NCBI RefSeq assembly: GCF_027595985.1
Contig: NC_073313.1
Span: forward strand, 80,065,994 to 80,129,993
Direction of reading: 5' to 3'
DNA: 64,000 nt
Source of the DNA: Sorex araneus
Taxonomy: Eukaryota; Chordata; Mammalia; Eulipotyphla; Soricidae
Translations under genes and position numbers: made by a program
The notes under the pieces: model-generated
The model's input: the letters and a program-made list of their open reading frames with translations, nothing else
Databases searched by the model: none
What the model was told of the DNA's origin: nothing
Shown: in pieces, positions 21,061 through 32,800 of the stretch
Numbering within the stretch: the stretch's first letter is position 1
Layout: every line of letters begins with the position of its first letter

Positions 21061-22114
21061 AAAAACCAACCGTGGGCTTGGGAGCGCGGGTTCCTGGGGG
21101 GAGGGTTTCGGGAGACGCCATCAGCCCGGTGATGAAATTTTCATCCGGAAAGGCCTATGGAGGGAAATGCGGAGGGTCAACCCCCCCCAGTCGACGTGGT
21201 GGAAGGTTTGGGTCAGTGTGGAGACGGCTGCCCAGCCCCGAGGCTGCAGCGGATCAAAGGGGGGTGAGTCGCCAAAACCCACACGTCTCCTGGATGCTCT
21301 CCAGCAACGGTTAGGTGCCTAACGGGAGGAAAAGCAGCTTCCTAGCCCGGAATCCTCTGGAGCCAGAGATTTCTTGAGCTGTTGATCTGTGCCTGGCACG
21401 GTGCTATTGACTTTCATGAAAGTAGATCCACGTCAAGGGTTTTTTTTTTTTTCTTTTGAGGTTCGCCTTATGATTATTCTCACCGGTGCAAGCAAGCCCT
21501 GGGTTGCCACGGTTACCTAGCGGTGATCACACCTAGACAGATCTGTCTTCGAGATAAAGAGATAAGGGGGGGCCTGCAGACAGAACTGATTTGGGATAGC
21601 TGGGTGGAAAGAGATTTCAGTATTTTTTTTAAAGGAGGAGAACGGCTATTTGAGGCATCTCAGCAAACACAAGGAAAAAGTGTTCAGGGCCTGCATGCAG
21701 GCCTGGATATCTTATGGGCATGTATGTGGATTACCTCTGGGCTCTTGGAGATTGCTCTAAGGAAATCTGGAGATTTGCAGATAAGATCATTGTATAGCTA
21801 AGTTTCCATTCTGTCCTCCTCGCCATTTCTCGCCATTTCTCTGAGATTTATTTGACCTCGGTCAGATGACTCAGTCCTACTAAACCTCAAATCCCACCCA
21901 CCCCTCCTCTAGTCTGAGTGTAATACCACTTTACTTCTTGGCATTGGGTTAAGGATAAATGAAAGTATGTAGAAAACTAAGGATGCTATTACAAAAGAGG
22001 GTGAGAGCGATGTTAGCTGAACTACTTTTCCAGTGGAGAAACAGGAGGAGTTGATAATCTGTCTTTGTGACACGTGGCTCTAGCTAAGGTGTCTGGTTGA
22101 AAATGACTAAAAAT
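21061..22114. other. Intron 1, proximal part
   Basis: GC content falls away from the island. No SINE or L1 in the first kilobase and no coding exon recognised. Poly-T runs at 21440 and 21620 are short. Confidence 0.45.
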
Positions 22115-22294
22115 GGGGCTGGAGCGCTAGTACAACGGGTAGGGTGCTTGCCTAGCATGCGGCCACCCGGATTGGATTCCCAGCATCCCATATGGTCCCC
22201 CGAGCACCGCCAGGAGTAATTCCTGAGTGCATGAGCCAGGAGTAACCCCTGTGAAATGCTGGGTGTGACCCAAAAAGCAAAAAAAAAAAAAAAT
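22115..22294 (+). mobile_element. SINE-A, little diverged
   Basis: Sense full-length copy in intron 1 with tail GTGTGACCCAAAAAGC(A)n, close to the family consensus. Confidence 0.9.
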
Positions 22295-22391
22295 TAAGTA
22301 GGATTACCTTTCAGTGTTATTTTACCAACCTTGGTTGTATTGCTCATTCATATAGATTTTTCTTTGTTCTTTACTCATGGACTCTACTCAT

Positions 22392-22640
22392 GGACTGGAG
22401 CAATAGCACAGCGGGTAGGGCGTTTGCCTTGCACACAGCCTACCCGGGTTCAATTCTCCCACCCTTCTCAGAGAGTCCGGCAAGCTACCGAGAGTATCCT
22501 GCCCACACGACAGAGCCTGGCAAGCTATCCAGGGTATTCTATATGCCAAAAACAGTAACAACAAGTCTCACAATGGAGACGTTACTGGTGCCCGCTCGAG
22601 CAAATTGACGAACAACGGGATGACAGTACTACAGTGCTAT
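22392..22640 (+). mobile_element. SINE-B
   Basis: Head GGACTGGAGCAATAGCACAG, RTE core GAGAGTCCGGCAAGCTACCG and ATATGCCAAAAACAGTAAC, RTE 3' end GGAGACGTTACTGGTGCCCG and GAGCAAATTGACGAAC, tail GACAGTACTACAGTGCT. Intron 1, sense. Confidence 0.9.
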
Positions 22641-22738
22641 TGAAAGCCATCAGATGCTTAGGTGTTTAAGGGAAGAAGTTATTAGTCTTAGGTCCATAAA
22701 ATTCTGGGTCAGCTGTCCAATAGAAATGTCTGCAACTT

Positions 22739-22902
22739 GGGACTGGAATATAGCAGGTAGGGTGCTTGCCTTGCACTTGCCCAACCAGGGTTTGATGCCC
22801 AGCACCCCATATTTCACCTGAGTGTGGCCAGGAGTGATTCTTGAGTGCTGAGCCAGGAGTATGCCCTGGGCACTGCCAGGTGTGACCCCCAAATAAAAAA
22901 AA
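22739..22902 (+). mobile_element. SINE-A
   Basis: Slightly shortened head (GGGACTGGAATATAGCAGG), complete body, tail CCCCCAAATAAAAAAAATG. Confidence 0.85.
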
Positions 22903-23100
22903 TGCAACCTTCATTTCTTGTGAGCACTTGAAATGTGGCTAGCATGATTGCGAACTTGAATGTTTAATTTTACTGAATTTAAACTTCCTCATGAATCTAC
23001 TGGCCAGTATGTTCAAAACACAGTTCTAATGGTCTATAGGTAGGCTTGTAAATTTATATGCCTTTGGTAAACTGGCTGCAGAATTGGATATATATGTTTA

Positions 23101-23229
23101 ATTTTTTTTCAGGGGCACATCTGTCAGTGTTCAGAGGCTCCTTCTAGCTTTGTGCTTAGGGGACTATGTAGTGCCAGGTAGCAAATCCAGGCCTCCACAT
23201 GCAGTCCATTGAGCTATCTCTCCAGTCCT
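23101..23229 (-). mobile_element. SINE-A, diverged
   Basis: Antisense copy ending in GAGCTATCTCTCCAGTCCTG; it lies 175 bp upstream of coding exon 2. Confidence 0.75.
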
Positions 23230-23496
23230 GTATATGTGTTTTTCTAGGAAGTGACTCCTTGAATTTTATCTGATTCTCCAAAACACCAAAAGATTATGCT
23301 CTCCTGCTGTAGAGCTCTGTTGAAAAGTAAACCGGTTACAAAGGTAAGTATACCCGATGGTAACTGCTGCTGTTTCTCCTTTCCCGTTTTTCTCCTGTCT
23401 TCAGCTATAGGTGGAATCCCAAACGATCGCCCAAAGAAAAAATTTGGAATCTGAGGCTTCAGGCTCCAGAGAAATTGTACCTTACCAGAAGGGGCT

Positions 23497-23850
23497 ATGG
23501 CGGTGGCCTTGGGTTGTGCAATTCAGGCCTCCTTGAATCAGGGCTCGGTGTTTCAGGAGTATGATACTGACTGTGAAGTTTTCCGTCAGCGCTTCAGGCA
23601 GTTCCAATACAAAGAAGCAGCTGGACCTCATGAAGCTTTCAATAAACTCTGGGAACTGTGTTGTCAATGGCTGAAGCCAAAGATACGTTCTAAGGAACAA
23701 ATCCTGGAGCTACTAGTTCTGGAGCAATTCCTAACGATTCTGCCCACGGAGATAGAAACCTGGGTGAGGGAACATTGCCCAGAGAATAGAGAAAGAGTGG
23801 TGTCATTGATAGAAGACTTACAGAGAGAACTTGAGATACCTGAGCAGCAG
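23497..23850 (+). CDS. ZNF449: ZNF449 coding exon 2: start codon and SCAN domain
   Basis: The acceptor after TCTCCTGTCTTCAG places the exon start at 23405, with 92 nt of 5' UTR. ATG at 23497 in GGGGCTATGG. 118 whole codons, then donor CAG|GTGAGA at 23851. The SCAN domain shows [43 protein letters not shown] and WVREHCPE, the leucine-rich helices that make SCAN dimers. Exon ends in phase 0. Confidence 0.95.
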
Positions 23851-26800
23851 GTGAGAAAAGAGTTTTGTAAGTTTGCAATTAGATAAAAAAGAAGTAGCAA
23901 TAACATCTGGTACTAGATCAGCTATTTTGTCCGAACCGCAAGATCTCCTTGCCGTGTGGTTCCTTTTTTTCCCAGTGGAGTGAGTTTGCAGTTCAGTGAT
24001 TCTCAATTATGAATCCTAACTCCTTTTATAATAACTGTTTGGCAATTTCACTGTCACCATCCTAAAATGCAGCTCATCCATATTGCAAGCTACTTAACAT
24101 ACACAGAACCAAAATTATAATTAGGTGCTCTGCAGTCCATCTCCCAAATGCATCTCAGCATCTGTTGATTTATAGTACTTTTGATAGGTACTAGTGATGT
24201 TTATGACCAGTGTGAACAACAAAGCTTAAAATGTCTATTATCTCTTTGTTGCGGGGGATTGGGGTTGGGGCCACACCTGTGGTACACAGGGCTTACTCTA
24301 GGCTCTGCACTTAGGACTCATTCATCAGGCATCAAACCGGGGTCAGCCATGTGCAAGGCAAGTACCCTACTCATAGTACTATTGCCCCGGCCCCTATCTC
24401 TCAATTAGAAAATGTGCCAACCCCAAGTAAAATAGTGTCTAGAATTGATAGAAAGGAAAGGGAAGATAGCTTATTATGAACTAATGATCATTTTAGCATG
24501 TACACATTTGTTCCTGACTTCACTAGAAGAATTCCTGAAGGTGTCAAGTGCTTGCATCTGTCACAGACTCCCTGTGAAGGTGACAACCAGAAACTTAGAC
24601 TGCTACTGTTTAAATACCAAGTGGACTTGCTCCTCGTCAGCTGAATTTCCAATGTCCCAAATAACCACTGGTAAATCCGAACATCACACCGTATAGTTTC
24701 TCGTTGGGGTTCATATTTCAATGGATACCTAGTTGTGCTAAAATATGTACAAGTATTTTAATGTTTTTATAATTAATGGGGTGAGGTTTTTTGATAGATC
24801 ATTTTGCCTCCATGAATCACTAATGGGAAAATTCCACCGGTTTCACAAATTTTATATATTCCGATCTTGACACACTACATTCATACAGTCACCACCCACC
24901 ATTCATTCTATCTAAAATGCCCCATGAGGGTCGTGGCACCTCTGTTGAAACCAAATTTTACACACTCTGCTTTGGGGATGTTGTAGCGGAGCACATGGAA
25001 TAGTCTTTGGGAGAAGGACGTGCTTTGAGCATTGAGACATTGACGCACTCCAGTTGTTAGTTGTGTGTGATGGGACTCTGCAGTTCGTGCACCCGAGCGG
25101 GAACTTTCCAAAGGTTCCAGCCCTCTTGCCAGGATGGAATGAGTTTATGATTTCCCTTTTCCTGTCTTCTCTTTTTTGTTTGCCAAATCAGTTTTTATCT
25201 TTTTTAGTCTAGTTGTACTGCCTGTATGCTAGCCACTGATCAAGAGTTATTCTTGAGCACCTGCAATATGGGTAGTTCAAATTGATTGTAAAACGCATCC
25301 CACATCCAGACCAGAAGGCTTAGTAAGAAAGAGGAGGTAAAATGTTTTCATTTCATTAATTATTACTTTATCGTATTCTTATGATATTTTTGAAAATGTT
25401 GCGTTGCATTACTTGTGTCCAGGTTGACTTCATTTGCTTTATTTTTCATATGAAAAACCTTAAACATGGCAGCTTGCATTTTATTGCTGCTGAGCAATGC
25501 TGTCCTATCTAGACTTAAGAATGATGAATTCTGGCATTTTCTGTAGCTTGATAGGCAGGATATGCTCTTGGAAGAACTTGCACCAGTGGGAATGGAACAT
25601 TTGGCACCAAACATCCACCTGGAGTCACCCCCACTCCAAGTAATGGGATCGGCCCCTGAGGTCCCAGTGTCAGAGGTATGGATCCCACAGGCAGGGCCGC
25701 AAGAGCTGAACTTTGGTGCTGCTGGAGAGTGTCCATCCTTTCTGGACCCTGGTAAGACTAGGCTTTTATTTCCTTTGCTAAAATTTTTGTTTTGAGAGCT
25801 CAGAAGTCCGCCAGGTTAGAAACCCCAATCGCAGATGAATGGAGTACTCTAAGTAGGATAAGGAACTTTCTGTGGGAATAGCCTTCCTTCTAAAAGAGCT
25901 TTAGAAGGAAGGAATGTTAAGAACCCATTAAGCTAATGACCCTGATCCAGGAGCCTGGCTTTTTATTTTAATCCTGATAAAATACACATCACTTAATATT
26001 TATCACCTTAACTATTTTTGTGTATACACTTCACTGGTGTTGAATACATTCATAATGTGGTGAATTGATCACCATTGTCCATCTTCATAACTATTTTTCA
26101 AATTGCAAAATTAAAACTACAGATTTAAATAACGGTTCTCAATTCACATCCCCTCCCCTTAGCAACCACCATTCAACTTTCTGGCTCTGTTTGAATTCTG
26201 TGTACCATTTATAAGTGGAATTATACAGTATTTGCCTTTTGTGACTGGATTATCCCTTGACATAATATCTTCAGAATTTTTTATGTTGTAGCATATATCA
26301 GAATTTCCATTCTTTTATAAAACTGAACAGTATTTCATGGTATTTATACACTGTATTTTGTTTATCTTTGATTACAATGGATTGCTTCTGTGTTATTATG
26401 AATTATACTTCTATGAACACAGGTATATAAATATCTCAACCCTGTTTTATTTTGGGGGAATATATAACCAGAAGTGGAATTGCTGAATTATATGTACTTA
26501 CATTCTTAATTTTTGAGGAACTACCATACACCTTTCTGAAGATAACTATACCATTTCCCATTCCTACCAGTGACAGGGGCTCCATTTTTCCCACATCCTT
26601 ACCAACACTTGTTACTTTCAATTTATTTTTTGATAGCAACATTCCTAATGGGTATTAAATATACTTTGATTTGCATTTATTTCCCCAGTCATTAGTGATA
26701 TTGAAATCTTTACTTATACTTACTGATCATTTTTATATATTTGGAGAATGTCTTTTCATTTTCTTTGTGCTTTTTAAATTGAGTTGTTTATTGTTTTGAA

Positions 26801-29800
26801 TTTTAGAATTCTCTGTATGTTCTGGATATCAATCAGTGCATGATTGATATCAAATGTGTGATTTGCAAATATTTCCCATGCTGAGGGTTACCTTTTTCAC
26901 TGTTGATTCTTTCTTTTGATGGGCAGTTTTTTTTAAAAAAAATCCCCTTTTTATTGATTAATCACTAGTTTCAACATTATATATTTCCAGGGACAGTGTA
27001 TCACCTCTATATGTACACAGATTTCACCATGTCCACTATCAAAATTCATGTACTATTCTTTTTTTTCTTTTTGGGTCACACCTGGTGATGCACAGGGGTT
27101 ACTCCTGGCTCACACACTCAGGAATTACTCATGGTGGTGCTCAGGGGACCATATGTGATGCTGGGAATTGAACCTGGATTGGGCGTGTGCAAGGCAAATG
27201 CTCTGACTGCTGTGCTATTGCTCCAGCCCCTCATGTACCAGTCTATCACCAATAAGGATCCTTAAACCTACGTATCCCACCCACAGAAACTTTCTTCCTA
27301 TAAACACTGTAATTTTTATCAAAGCTAGAAGTTTTTGTTTCATTGCTTTGGCTGCTCATTTTCTGCACATGAGTGAAACCAACTGTCTTTCATGTTCTTA
27401 TTTAATTTTTTAGTATAATAACCTCAAGTTCCATTTATATTGTCCCAATGACATAATTTAATCTTTGTGAATGAGTGATATATTCTATTGAGTGCATATA
27501 TATATACACACACAATTTCGCTATCCAACCATCTGTTGGTGGGGCTTTAGGTTGATTTTATATTTGGCAATTGTGAGTAATGGCTGCTATAAACATAGGG
27601 ATGCAATTTTTTTTTGATTTAGTGTTTCCATGTTGATGGTATTTAAAAAAAACTTTTCCTGAAGTATTCTAATTTTTCATTTTTTATATCCTGTGGTGCT
27701 TGGGGCTTACTTCTGGCTTTACTCTCAGAGATGGTTCCTGTCAGGACTCCGGCGATGGTATGTGGTGCAGAGGATCAAACCCAGGTTGGCTACGTGCAAG
27801 GCAAGGACCCTTTCTATTGTACTATCCACTCCTACAGAATTGTTGTTCTCTCCTTGTGCTGTCATGTAATCATGATTTTTCATGTTTTTTATTGTATATT
27901 TCTGTGCATATTTGACATTGATTCCTCCCTCCCTCCCTCCCTTCCTATCTCCCTCTCTTTTCCTCCCTCCCTCCCTCCCCCACCTTCCCCCTTCCCTTTT
28001 TCCTACCTTCTTTCTATATTCCTCTTTCTGAGAGCTGTAAGGAAAAATCTTTTCCATCCTCTCCTCTTTCTTCTGATAACTTATTAGCAACATTTTTTTT
28101 TGGTTTTTGGAACACATCCAGTGATATTCAAGGGCACTTATGGTTCTACACTAAGGAATTACTCCTGGAGGTGCTCAGGAGACCATATGTGATGCTGGGG
28201 ATTGAACCTGGGTAAGCCAAGTACAAGGCAAATGCCCTACCTACTGTACTATCTCTGCAGCCCTGTTGGCAACATTTGACATTCTGTAACTTGTAGAAAT
28301 ATGACCCTATTCACTGTCCTGATTTTTTTAATGTAGTGATTTCTATGTAAAAGGTACACCATTCTTACTGGATTAGAGCCTCCCTTATTGATTTTGTCTT
28401 CACTAAATACATCTATAAGGACCTTACTTATCTTTTTTGTTGTTATTTTGCACACCTGCCTGTTCTAAGAGCTTACTCTTTTTTTGGGTCTCACCCGGCA
28501 ATACACAGAGGTTACTCCTGGCTCATGCACTAAGGAATTACTCCTGGCGGTGCTTGGGGGACCATGTAGGATGCTGGAAATCTAACCTGGGTCAGCTGCG
28601 TGCAAGACAAATGCCCTACCCTTTGTGCTATCGCTCCAGCCCCTAAGAGTTTACTCTTGACTCTGTGCTCAGGGATCACTTCTGGCATTGCTTGGGGATC
28701 ATGTGCTATGCTGGGGATCTCACCCAGATCAGTCATGTCAAGGCATGTGCCTTACCCTCTGTGTTATCTCTCCAGCACAGGACACTATTTTTTAACTTTA
28801 ACTAGCAGTGGTTTTTATGTTTTATTTTTAAAGTTTAGGCACCAGGTTTGCAAAAGTGTTATTGGTAGGGTTTCATACATTACAGCATCACACCCTCTAT
28901 CTGAGGGTCTGCCTCCCTTCAGCATTGTTCCTGTGCAAGTCACCCTACTTCCTTGTGGTAAACTTCTTTTTTGAAGACCAGTTTCCAGTTTCTGTTGCAG
29001 TTACAGTAATAATACTTTTTATTTCTGTATTTATTTATTTTGGTTTGGGGATCACACTTGGCAGTGTTCAGTGCTCATTCCTAGCTCTGTACTCATAAGT
29101 CATTCCTAACCTGGGTTGGCCACATGCATGGCAGTGCCCTATCCGCTGTACTATTGGTTCAACCCCAGTATTTATAACTTTTAGGTTAATAATTGTGTTT
29201 TTTATTGTACTGGTCACTTAAATCGTTTAGAAACTAAAAATTGGAGATGTAAATCACTGGTACAATAATAATAGCTTTTGTAATTGTCCACCTGATTTTT
29301 CCTTATTGACATCTTAATTTATTTATATATCTTCAAGTTGCTTTCTAATGTATTTTACCACTCTTACAGCATTCACTTAAGCATTTCTTGCAGTGTTTAT
29401 CTGGTAATAAAGAGTACTATGTGGTTGTCTTTAAATATCTTACGTTATCTTCTATTGGACAGTTTTTCTGGGTATATAATCCTTGGTTAGTAGTTTATAT
29501 AATCTTACTACTAGACTATAAGTTTTCTGATGAAAAATCTACTTGTTTCCTTAAGGTTGTATGTGATAGGTCTCTTCACTGGCTTCAATATTCTCCATGT
29601 TTTGGGGTTGTTAAGGACTGATTATAATGTATCTTGGTACAAGTCTCTTATTTAAAAATTCTTTTTTTTTGTTTTTGGGCCATACTTGGCTGTGCTCAGG
29701 GATTATCCTGGCTCTGTGCTCAGGGATCACTCCTGGTGGGGCTCAGAGGACCATATGGGGTGCTGGGGATTGAACCCAAGTTCCGCAATTCATAGGTCAA

Positions 29801-32800
29801 TTCTTTGGAGGACTGGATCCTTTTTTACCCACTCTTACTTCCACAATCTGTATGCAAACTGCTCCAAGAGTGTATGAACAACAGCCTTGTTTCTGGTGTT
29901 ACGTATTTGTTAAATACTACCATATTAAGGGGGCTCGAGTGATAGCCAGCGGGTAGGGCATTTGCCTTGCATGCGGCCGACCTGGATTCAATGCCCAGCA
30001 TCCCATATGGTCTCCCCAGCATTGCCAGGAGTAATTCCTCAGTGTATGAGCCAGGACTGTATGAGCTGTGTGCATCGCCTGGTGTGACCCAAAAAGCAAA
30101 AAAAAAAAATACTAGCATGTTAAAAGTTGAAATAACAAAAAAGGACCATAGTACATCATTCAAGTTTTTCACCAGAAGTTGAAAGTATTCACTAGGCTCT
30201 CTGTTTATGTAGGGAATCAGATTCCTGGTACTTTCCACTCGTTTTTCTACTTAAGAGTCCTTTGCTCAAGATGCTATATAAGGGCTGGACAGAAAGTACA
30301 GTGGGTAGGGCACTTTCCTTGTGCGTAGCGGATCCGAATTCGATCCCCAGTATTTCACATGGTCCCCTAAGCACTACCAGGAAGAGATTCCTGAGCGGAG
30401 CCTGGAGCCAGCACTGAACATAGCCAGATGTGTCCCCCAAGCCCCAAGAAAACAGAATGTTATATGTATAGTGAAACCAGGGGAGGTTGGATATTCTGGA
30501 ATTGGACCATTTTCTCATAAAAGCAATCACTGGCATGTGCGATATTGTGGGTTCTAGGATACTCTCCTATCCTCTGCAGTTGTGACTTTTATAGCATAAG
30601 AACCCCATTCAGGCTTAAGTCTTTATTAATATACTCACTTGAGAATACTTTAAGAGGATTTCATAGGTTGCCATAGAAACACGAAATACCCATCCCATTG
30701 ATCAAAAACAAAGTCAGTGTTTCTCGAAGTGTACTAAGCAGATTATGTGTCAGGAGTACTGGGGGTTCATTCTTAACACGTTGTCTAGGTCATCACTGTA
30801 TACACTGAAGTGTGTTAAGTACTGTTCAGATAATGCGGGACTTAGTAATAGAGGGAGGAAGTCCAGGTGGAGAGAGGCAGCAGGATCTAGTTGTATAGTT
30901 AGGCACATCTACATTTCACTTTTTAGGGGGCTTTCTTATTTTAACTGTGTGTTCACTGCCTCCCCTTGTCATTAAGTCTTTTGCCCAAGTTGTGGGAAAT
31001 GCCTCTCCCATTACTATTCCAGTCAAAATTTCAGCAAATAGGCACTCATATACACTCATATACATATGGGTTGATGTATATAAGATTGTAGGGACTAGGT
31101 TTGTTGTAAATATGAGCATAGATACTGATTATACTTGTATAGTGATCTGATACATAGGACCATAAAGCAATGTTTGAGACAGGGTTGAATGCTCAGAAAA
31201 TCTGTAGGACAGCCACCCAGCTACCTTTTGACAGATAAGATATTCTGGAGGAAGGGAGGTTGTGTTGAAATAGCACGGGGGAACTGGAATGAGCCTATTT
31301 AATGTGGGGAATGAGGACAGGAGAGGAGTCTGGGCAGAATGTACCAATGTGTCCTGGCTGCAGAAATCATTTATTTTATGGGGGGGTGGTTACACATGGT
31401 GATGCTCAGGGCTTACTCTGCACTCTACACTCAGGGATCACTCCTGGTATCAGGGATTATTAACAAGTCAGGCGTGTACAAGGTAAGCACCTACCCCCTG
31501 TATTATTGCTCTAGCCCCTCAACCTTTCTTATCATTGTTTCTCACTAGTATTTTTTCTATGGCTAGCTTTTACATGTTATTTTTATCACTTGTAGCAAAT
31601 TTTTTGTGAAATACTTTGTTATAGTTTCTTTGTGTTTATCTTGCTCTTGGTTAATTGAACTATTTGGATTTGTGGGTTTATATCATTTATGAAACTCAAA
31701 AAATTATGACTATGTTTTTAAAGTTATGAGATTTTGTCTCAGGTTTAGAACCATGCATATAGTTGGAAGTTGTTCTTGACATTAATTTTTCTTATTTCTT
31801 GAGTTCATTTGATAACTACTTTATATAAAATATAAGCAATTTAAGGGCCTAAGAGATAGCTCAGAGGGTTAGATTTAGATTGCAAGGTTCCAAATTCATT
31901 CTCCAGCATTGCATGGCTCCCCCTTCTATGCAAATACCACTGGATATATCCTTGTATCATGTATCATTGCATATGGACCTAGTGGCTCCGAGAACCTCAG
32001 AGCCGAGCTGAAGCAAACCATGGGGCCAGTTGCCACTGAGAGTGACTTCTGGGCCCCCAAACACCGCTAGGGAGGTCCCAAATAAAATAATGGAATGCAA
32101 TATAAAAATATAAACATAATTCTATTTCTCTCCTTTCATCAATTTTGTTATAATTTTATATCTCCATATATTGTAAATACCTAATGAAGTACTAATTTGC
32201 CCTTACAAAGTAAGTGCTAAGTGAGAATTTTTTTTCCGTTTACTCATGTGGGTACCCTTTATTCAAGCATTCCTTTCTGTATATCAAAATTTCCATTTGG
32301 TATCATTTCCATTCATTCAAAAGGTCTTTCTTTTGTTTGGCAGTATATATTTTTGCTGAGGATTAATTTTCTCATCACTTGTATTTTGCAAAAATCCTTT
32401 ATTTTTACCTTCATTTAGAAAGATGTTTTTGTTTAGTTTTGAAATTTTAGGTTCAGAATGAACTTACTGCAGAAATTTAAATTTCATTCTACTTTCTTTT
32501 GATTTCCACAGTTCATGAACATTTATTTTATGGGGGGGTGGTTACACATGGTGATGCTCAGGGCTTACTCTGCACTCTACACTCAGGGATCACTCCTGGT
32601 ATCAGGGATTATTAACAAGTCAGGCGTGTACAAGGTAAGCACCTACCCCCTGTATTATTGCTCTAGCCCCTCAACCTTTCTTATCATTGTTTCTCACTAG
32701 TATTTTTTCTATGGCTAGCTTTTACATGTTATTTTTATCACTTGTAGCAAATTTTTTGTGAAATACTTTGTTATAGTTTCTTTGTGTTTATCTTGCTCTT

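Noticed and set aside
23851-23886. Read-through of exon 2 past 23850 ([11 protein letters not shown])
   Set aside because: A strong donor CAG|GTGAGA ends the exon in phase with exon 3; the extension is intronic.
27725-28117. 130-codon minus-strand frame
   Set aside because: It translates the GGGA-rich simple repeat and a SINE; low-complexity product.
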